DNA of 8,448 bases from Deinococcales bacterium. GTDB lineage: Bacteria > Deinococcota > Deinococci > Deinococcales > JAAFIG01. Positions 5,712-8,448 of this stretch are shown in pieces. The first letter of the stretch is position 1; each line of letters begins with the position of its first letter. The stretch is taken from the NCBI GenBank assembly GCA_013298595.1, contig JAAFIG010000062.1, positions 1 through 8,448 of the forward strand, given 5' to 3'. Under the pieces are notes generated by a model. It saw only the letters and a program-made list of their open reading frames with translations, did no database searches and was not told the DNA's origin. The translations under genes were made by a program, and so were the position numbers.

Positions 5712-7043
5712 CTAGTCCAACCGCGATTCAATCGCCCGAGCATGAGCTTCTAAACCCTCAGCTCGAGCCAGCGTTGTTGCATCAGCAGCCGTTCTGAGCA
5801 GCGTTTGCCGATTGACTGCGACAACACTGATGATTTTTTGAAAATCTCGTACATTGACCGGACTCGAGAATCTGGCTGTGCCCATGGTTGGCATGACATG
5901 GCTAGGTCCTGCGAGGTAATCCCCAAGAGCTTCCATACTGTTTTCACCAATAAAAACACCGCCAGCGTGTTTGATTTGTCCAAGCACAGCCCAAGGTTCT
6001 TGAATGAGCAGACAAAGGTGTTCTGGGGCATAGTGGTTTGCCAACTCGAGGGCAGTGCTGAGGTTTGGCTCGAGGATGAGTTTGCCGCGTTGTTGCCAAG
6101 CATTGCTTGCCCATGTGCGATTTGGTTCGGGCAGTGTTTCAATTTGTTGCTCGAGAGATTTGAGTGTTTGCTGGAGAATGTTGTGTGATAAGGCAATCAG
6201 TACAGGTTCAGCATCCACATGCTCGGCTTGGGCAAGCATATCAGCCGCGACATGCACTGGATTCGCGCTGTCATCGGCAAGAACCAGGGTTTCGGTCGGT
6301 CCAGGCAAGGAAATAATACCCACTTGCCCATACACTTGGCGCATGGCAAGTACAGTATAAATATTGCCTGGTCCACCAATTTTATCGACTTTAGGCACGG
6401 TTTCAGTCCCAAATGCCATCGCTCCAATTGCCACAGCTCCACCCAGCGCAAACACCCGTGTCACACCACTCTCAAGAGCAGCTACCAAGGTCGTTGGGTC
6501 TACCAAACCATTCTTTCCCGCAGGGCTACAGAGCATAATTTCAGGCACACCTGCTACACCAGCAATCACCGCTGTGTGAATCACACTCGAGGCAAGCGGA
6601 TTTGCCCCAGCAGGTGCGTACAAACCGACGCGTTCAATCGGGCGTACCAATTGCCCGAGCGCACCTTGGCTGGTGTGCTCGAGGAAACCATGAACTGGTT
6701 GTTGTAAATGAAAATCTCGGACGCGTTGCACGGCATGCCGAATGGCTTTTAACAAATTTGCTGGCATAGCATCTCTGGCAGCCAGCCATTGTTCTCGAGG
6801 AACTTCGATACCTGCAACAGGCAGACCATCAAGTTTTGTGGCGTACTCGAGCACAGCTGCATCGCCACGCATCTGAATTTCTTGCAGAATGCGTTTCACG
6901 GCTTGTTCAGGTGTTAATGCTTCGCCATATAAAGCCTGATTGCGCTCGAGAATGGCATTGGTTATTGCAGGTTGACCAAATGTTCGGGTAAGGGAGCGTT
7001 TTGCGGCTTCGCCTTGCAAGATAAGAGGATGCTCGAGTTTCAC
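5712..7043 (-). CDS. hisD: histidinol dehydrogenase
   Basis: HisD oxidises L-histidinol to L-histidine in two NAD-linked steps, the end of histidine synthesis. The 443-residue product (usual ~430) shows the NAD-binding region VGLYAPAG near 139-146, VPKVDKIGGPGN at 216-227, LPGPTE at 246-251, the zinc-ligand pair Q272/H275 in AQAEH, the catalytic E341-H342 in APEHL, D375 in GDYLAGPSH and H434 near the C-terminus, matching the known ligands (Q, H, D, H) of the E. coli enzyme. The start is set at GTG 7043 because TATATT ends 6 nt before it; the frame is open to 7076 but those residues (including FFVYIHN) are not typical of HisD. Departures from the common signature are IIS where IDx precedes the GP[ST]E motif, and AEHV for AEHD. 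No other his genes are adjacent, so the pathway is scattered here. Confidence 0.92.
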   Translation of the reverse strand: MKLEHPLILQGEAAKRSLTRTFGQPAITNAILERNQALYGEALTPEQAVKRILQEIQMRGDAAVLEYATKLDGLPVAGIEVPREQWLAARDAMPANLLKAIRHAVQRVRDFHLQQPVHGFLEHTSQGALGQLVRPIERVGLYAPAGANPLASSVIHTAVIAGVAGVPEIMLCSPAGKNGLVDPTTLVAALESGVTRVFALGGAVAIGAMAFGTETVPKVDKIGGPGNIYTVLAMRQVYGQVGIISLPGPTETLVLADDSANPVHVAADMLAQAEHVDAEPVLIALSHNILQQTLKSLEQQIETLPEPNRTWASNAWQQRGKLILEPNLSTALELANHYAPEHLCLLIQEPWAVLGQIKHAGGVFIGENSMEALGDYLAGPSHVMPTMGTARFSSPVNVRDFQKIISVVAVNRQTLLRTAADATTLARAEGLEAHARAIESRLD

Positions 7044-7049
7044 GTTGTG

Positions 7050-7055
7050 AATATA
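7050..7055 (-). promoter_or_regulatory. hisD -10 element (leaderless type)
   Basis: On the minus strand TATATT (7055-7050), preceded by TGTG, is followed by 6 nt (CACAAC) and GTG at 7043. This supports the shorter HisD start and a leaderless mRNA. No TTGACA-like -35 is visible. The upstream spacer (7056-7155) holds a strand-asymmetric purine-rich run but no gene. Confidence 0.6.
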
Positions 7056-7155
7056 CACAAAAAATTTCAGAGACACATGGGCAGCATGTATCTCTGATGG
7101 GGATGGGAAGAAAGAGGAAGTTAAATGAGGAAGGGTGAAAGTCGAAAAGGGAAAG

Positions 7156-7174
7156 ATAAAACACCATGTTTTAT
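7156..7174 (-). terminator. weak hairpin terminator after the 58-residue gene
   Basis: ATAAAACA (7156-7163) pairs with TGTTTTAT (7167-7174) around CCA. It lies directly after the TGA of the small gene in the transcript and is followed by CTTTCCCTTTTC. The stem is AT-rich, so the call is tentative. Confidence 0.4.
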
Positions 7175-7178
7175 TGGC

Positions 7179-7355
7179 TCAAGGTAAGACGAGTTGTTGT
7201 TCGTTCTCGAGTTTGGCTGCCCAGTTTTTCAGGGCATTGGCAATACGGCGGCGTAATGAAGGTTGGGTTGGTGTGCTGCGAGCAATGTATGCCTCGAGAC
7301 GCAGTTGAATAAGGTGGCTACGACCGTTTTCCAAAAGTTGTGAGTAGTGGTTCAT
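7179..7355 (-). CDS. 58-residue basic helical protein of unknown function
   Basis: The product opens MNHYSQLLENG and is dominated by predicted helices; residues about 35-50 (RRRIANALKNWAAKLE) form a basic amphipathic helix. It has no signal peptide, cysteines or recognisable catalytic motif. I do not recognise a named family; small proteins of this general shape with an Arg-rich C-terminal amphipathic helix occur in Chloroflexota and Actinomycetota (from memory, not checked). The frame is open to 7403, but the ATG at 7355 is chosen because AGGAGG sits 6 nt before it and a TTGACA/TATATT promoter lies just upstream. Unlike its neighbours it uses a Shine-Dalgarno. It is transcribed in the same direction as rnj but separated from it by a terminator, so it is likely its own unit. 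Confidence 0.7.
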   Translation of the reverse strand: MNHYSQLLENGRSHLIQLRLEAYIARSTPTQPSLRRRIANALKNWAAKLENEQQLVLP

Positions 7356-7361
7356 GTGGTG

Positions 7362-7367
7362 CCTCCT
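7362..7367 (-). promoter_or_regulatory. perfect Shine-Dalgarno of the 58-residue gene
   Basis: AGGAGG on the minus strand is separated by CACCAC from ATG at 7355. It fixes the start of the small gene and is the strongest ribosome binding site in the window. The predicted transcription start is at or beside its first base. Confidence 0.75.
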
Positions 7368-7373
7368 GAAGTA

Positions 7374-7403
7374 AATATAAAACAAAAACTTATAATTTGT
7401 CAA
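7374..7403 (-). promoter_or_regulatory. sigma-70 promoter of the 58-residue gene
   Basis: TTGACA (7403-7398) and TATATT (7379-7374) are 18 nt apart on the minus strand in a strongly AT-rich spacer. The start would fall near 7367, giving a leader of only about 12 nt that is mostly the Shine-Dalgarno. This is the only gene here with both consensus -35 and -10 hexamers ahead of a clear start. Confidence 0.65.
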
Positions 7404-7478
7404 GTCTTGTTTTCAATTGATTAAGATTTTTGATTCTTGAGTAAGAAATAGAAATCAAAAAATATTAAATAGAAAAAA

Positions 7479-7501
7479 GAAGTGGCTTGAGTTGCCACTT
7501 C
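7479..7501 (-). terminator. Rho-independent terminator of rnj
   Basis: GAAGTGGC (7479-7486) pairs with GCCACTTC (7494-7501) around a 7-nt loop. In the minus transcript the stem is followed at once by six T residues (plus-strand A-run 7473-7478). It lies about 30 nt after the rnj stop and separates rnj from the small gene. Confidence 0.85.
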
Positions 7502-7530
7502 CTTTTGAATTTTCGTTTTTGCTTTTATTC

Positions 7531-8448
7531 CTACTCCACCACAACGGGAATAATCATCGGATTACGCCCAGTGGCTTTGCGGACAAAACGCCTCACCATA
7601 TAATAGACATCGTCGCGCACAGCTTCAAGATGCTTTTTTTCTCTAGCACCTTTCTCGAGCACAGCAATCGTTTGGTCTTTGATCGTGTCAAACAGTTCTT
7701 GATTGGCATCTATAAAGCCTCGAGAAGCAATTTCGGCATGAGGATGTGGCGATAAAACACAACCAAGCACCAACACACCATCGCCCGCCATGCTTAACCG
7801 ATCCTCGAGAATACTGTCATTAACATCGCCCACACCAAGTCCGTCTACATAGACTGCACCTGCTGGGACAGTACCAACCACTTTGAAATCATCTTTGGAA
7901 ACATGGACAACGTCGCCGTTTTTCGCAATGATGGTGCGTTTTGGCGGGTTTGGAATACCTTCTGCCAACCATTGATGATTGATTTGTTGGCGTGGCTCGC
8001 CATGAAAAGGTAAAAACCATTTGGCTTGAGCAAGATTCAAAATCATTTTTAATTCTTCTTGACTGCCATGCCCACTGGCATGAACTTTGTAATTTGGTGG
8101 GTAAAAGACTTTAGCACCTTTAAGGTACAGGCTATTAATCACAACATTAATCGCTTCTTCGTTACCAGGAATTGGGCTGCTCGAGAGAATCACGGTATCG
8201 CCATGTTTAATACTGAGGCGCGGATGATTACCTGCGGCTAATCTCGAGAGCACGCTCATTGGTTGCCCTTGGCTACCTGTGCAAATAAAAACAGCTTGAC
8301 TGGCTTGTAAATCAGCAAATTCATCGGTGCTAATCAAGCGATCTTTGAGCGTCATATAACCAAGTTCTTGAGCGATCTCGGCGTATTTGTGCATACTCCG
8401 CCCTTCATCACCACCCGACGATTGTGCTTCTCGGCAATACGAATAATA
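7531..8448 (-). CDS. rnj: ribonuclease J, C-terminal part, with apparent frameshift near 8400
   Basis: RNase J is a metallo-beta-lactamase/beta-CASP enzyme with endonuclease and 5'-3' exonuclease activity in mRNA decay and RNA maturation. The continuous frame (7531-8394, 287 residues) carries the beta-CASP motif TGSQGQPMSVLSRLA (39-53), SSPIPGNE (72-79), VHASGHGSQEEL (104-115), and PFHGE (129-133) containing the last metal-binding His, then the C-terminal domain ending RKATGRNPMIIPVVVE. The N-terminal HxHxDH half lies beyond the right edge. Upstream of the apparent start, the homologous residues (IIRIAEKHNRRVVMKG) continue in a different frame to the window edge; joining them to RSMHKYAEIA restores the conserved GRSM sequence and requires one extra base at 8400/8401. 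This is either an assembly or sequencing deletion, or a real inactivating mutation. ATG 8394 is therefore not a true start. Confidence 0.9.
   Translation of the reverse strand, partial: YYSYCREAQSSGGDEGRSMHKYAEIAQELGYMTLKDRLISTDEFADLQASQAVFICTGSQGQPMSVLSRLAAGNHPRLSIKHGDTVILSSSPIPGNEEAINVVINSLYLKGAKVFYPPNYKVHASGHGSQEELKMILNLAQAKWFLPFHGEPRQQINHQWLAEGIPNPPKRTIIAKNGDVVHVSKDDFKVVGTVPAGAVYVDGLGVGDVNDSILEDRLSMAGDGVLVLGCVLSPHPHAEIASRGFIDANQELFDTIKDQTIAVLEKGAREKKHLEAVRDDVYYMVRRFVRKATGRNPMIIPVVVE

Larger units (their letters stand above)
227..8248. repeat. highly iterated palindrome CTCGAG, about 60 copies
   Basis: A line-by-line count gives about 60 CTCGAG hexamers across the window, roughly one per 140 bases, against about 2 expected for random sequence of even composition. 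First and last copies are at 227-232 and 8243-8248. Copies occur in genes of both orientations and in spacers (227, 3010, 3022). In coding sequence all three phases are used: Leu-Glu (for example 1950, 2088), x-Arg-x (596, 689, 1142) and Ser-Ser (466, 3258, 5391). Single-base variants are much rarer; I found about eight CTCGAA. Longest gaps are around 4378-4788 and 6156-6585. Function is unknown. Confidence 0.9.

Noticed and set aside
5805-6188. Plus-strand open frame of 127 codons opposite hisD
   Set aside because: It lies wholly antisense to a clear histidinol dehydrogenase, has no family features, and no promoter or ribosome binding site.
7044-7076. Longer hisD start at GTG 7076
   Set aside because: The extra 11 residues are atypical for HisD and would include the TATATT box that sits 6 nt before GTG 7043.
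7125-7187. Plus-strand 20-codon frame with a GAGGAAG sequence before ATG
   Set aside because: The Shine-Dalgarno resemblance comes from the purine-rich run; the peptide is very short, Lys/Arg-rich and overlaps a terminator and the end of the small gene.
227-8248. CTCGAG copies as a CRISPR or interspersed-element array
   Set aside because: Spacing is irregular, the repeat is only 6 bp with no conserved flank, and most copies are inside conserved genes.

Overview
The window reads as a stretch of bacterial chromosome made mostly of housekeeping genes, with base composition near or slightly under 50% GC by eye. There are no tRNA or rRNA genes, insertion sequences, CRISPR arrays or prophage genes. 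The lineage cannot be fixed from the sequence alone. Leaderless-type promoters, a tandem set of Roadblock/LC7 proteins, RNase J, and a tiny basic protein would fit Chloroflexota (a Herpetosiphon-like genome of moderate GC) or Deinococcota. This is an inference with low confidence.

Layout from left to right: (1) 1-130, the 5' end of an unrecognised minus-strand gene leaving the window; (2) 131-344, a spacer with a strong hairpin terminator; (3) lysA (minus, 345-1502), divergent from an ALDH10-like aldehyde dehydrogenase (plus, 1539-3002) across 36 bp holding two back-to-back -10 elements; (4) a perfect 12-bp-stem hairpin between convergent genes; (5) three tandem Roadblock/LC7 genes (minus, transcribed from 4210 to 3050), divergent from a NagZ-like GH3 glycosidase (plus, 4228-5703); (6) hisD (minus, 5712-7043), converging on the glycosidase with an 8-bp gap; (7) a 58-residue basic protein gene (minus, 7179-7355) with a classical promoter and Shine-Dalgarno; (8) the 3' half of an RNase J gene (minus, 7531 to the right edge), with an apparent one-base frameshift near 8400.

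The gene contents do not form one pathway: lysine biosynthesis (lysA), aldehyde oxidation, histidine biosynthesis (hisD), cell-wall recycling (nagZ-like), RNA decay (rnj), and a small-GTPase-type regulatory module (roadblocks) with no GTPase in view.

Two genome-scale signals stand out. First, the palindrome CTCGAG occurs about 60 times in 8.4 kb where about 2 are expected. It appears in genes on both strands, in all three codon phases, and between genes, so it behaves like a highly iterated palindrome comparable to cyanobacterial HIP1 but of a different sequence. Second, five genes have a TANNNT -10 box ending 6-7 nt before the start codon, with no Shine-Dalgarno, which is the signature of leaderless mRNAs. 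This pattern also corrects the start codons of lysA and hisD.
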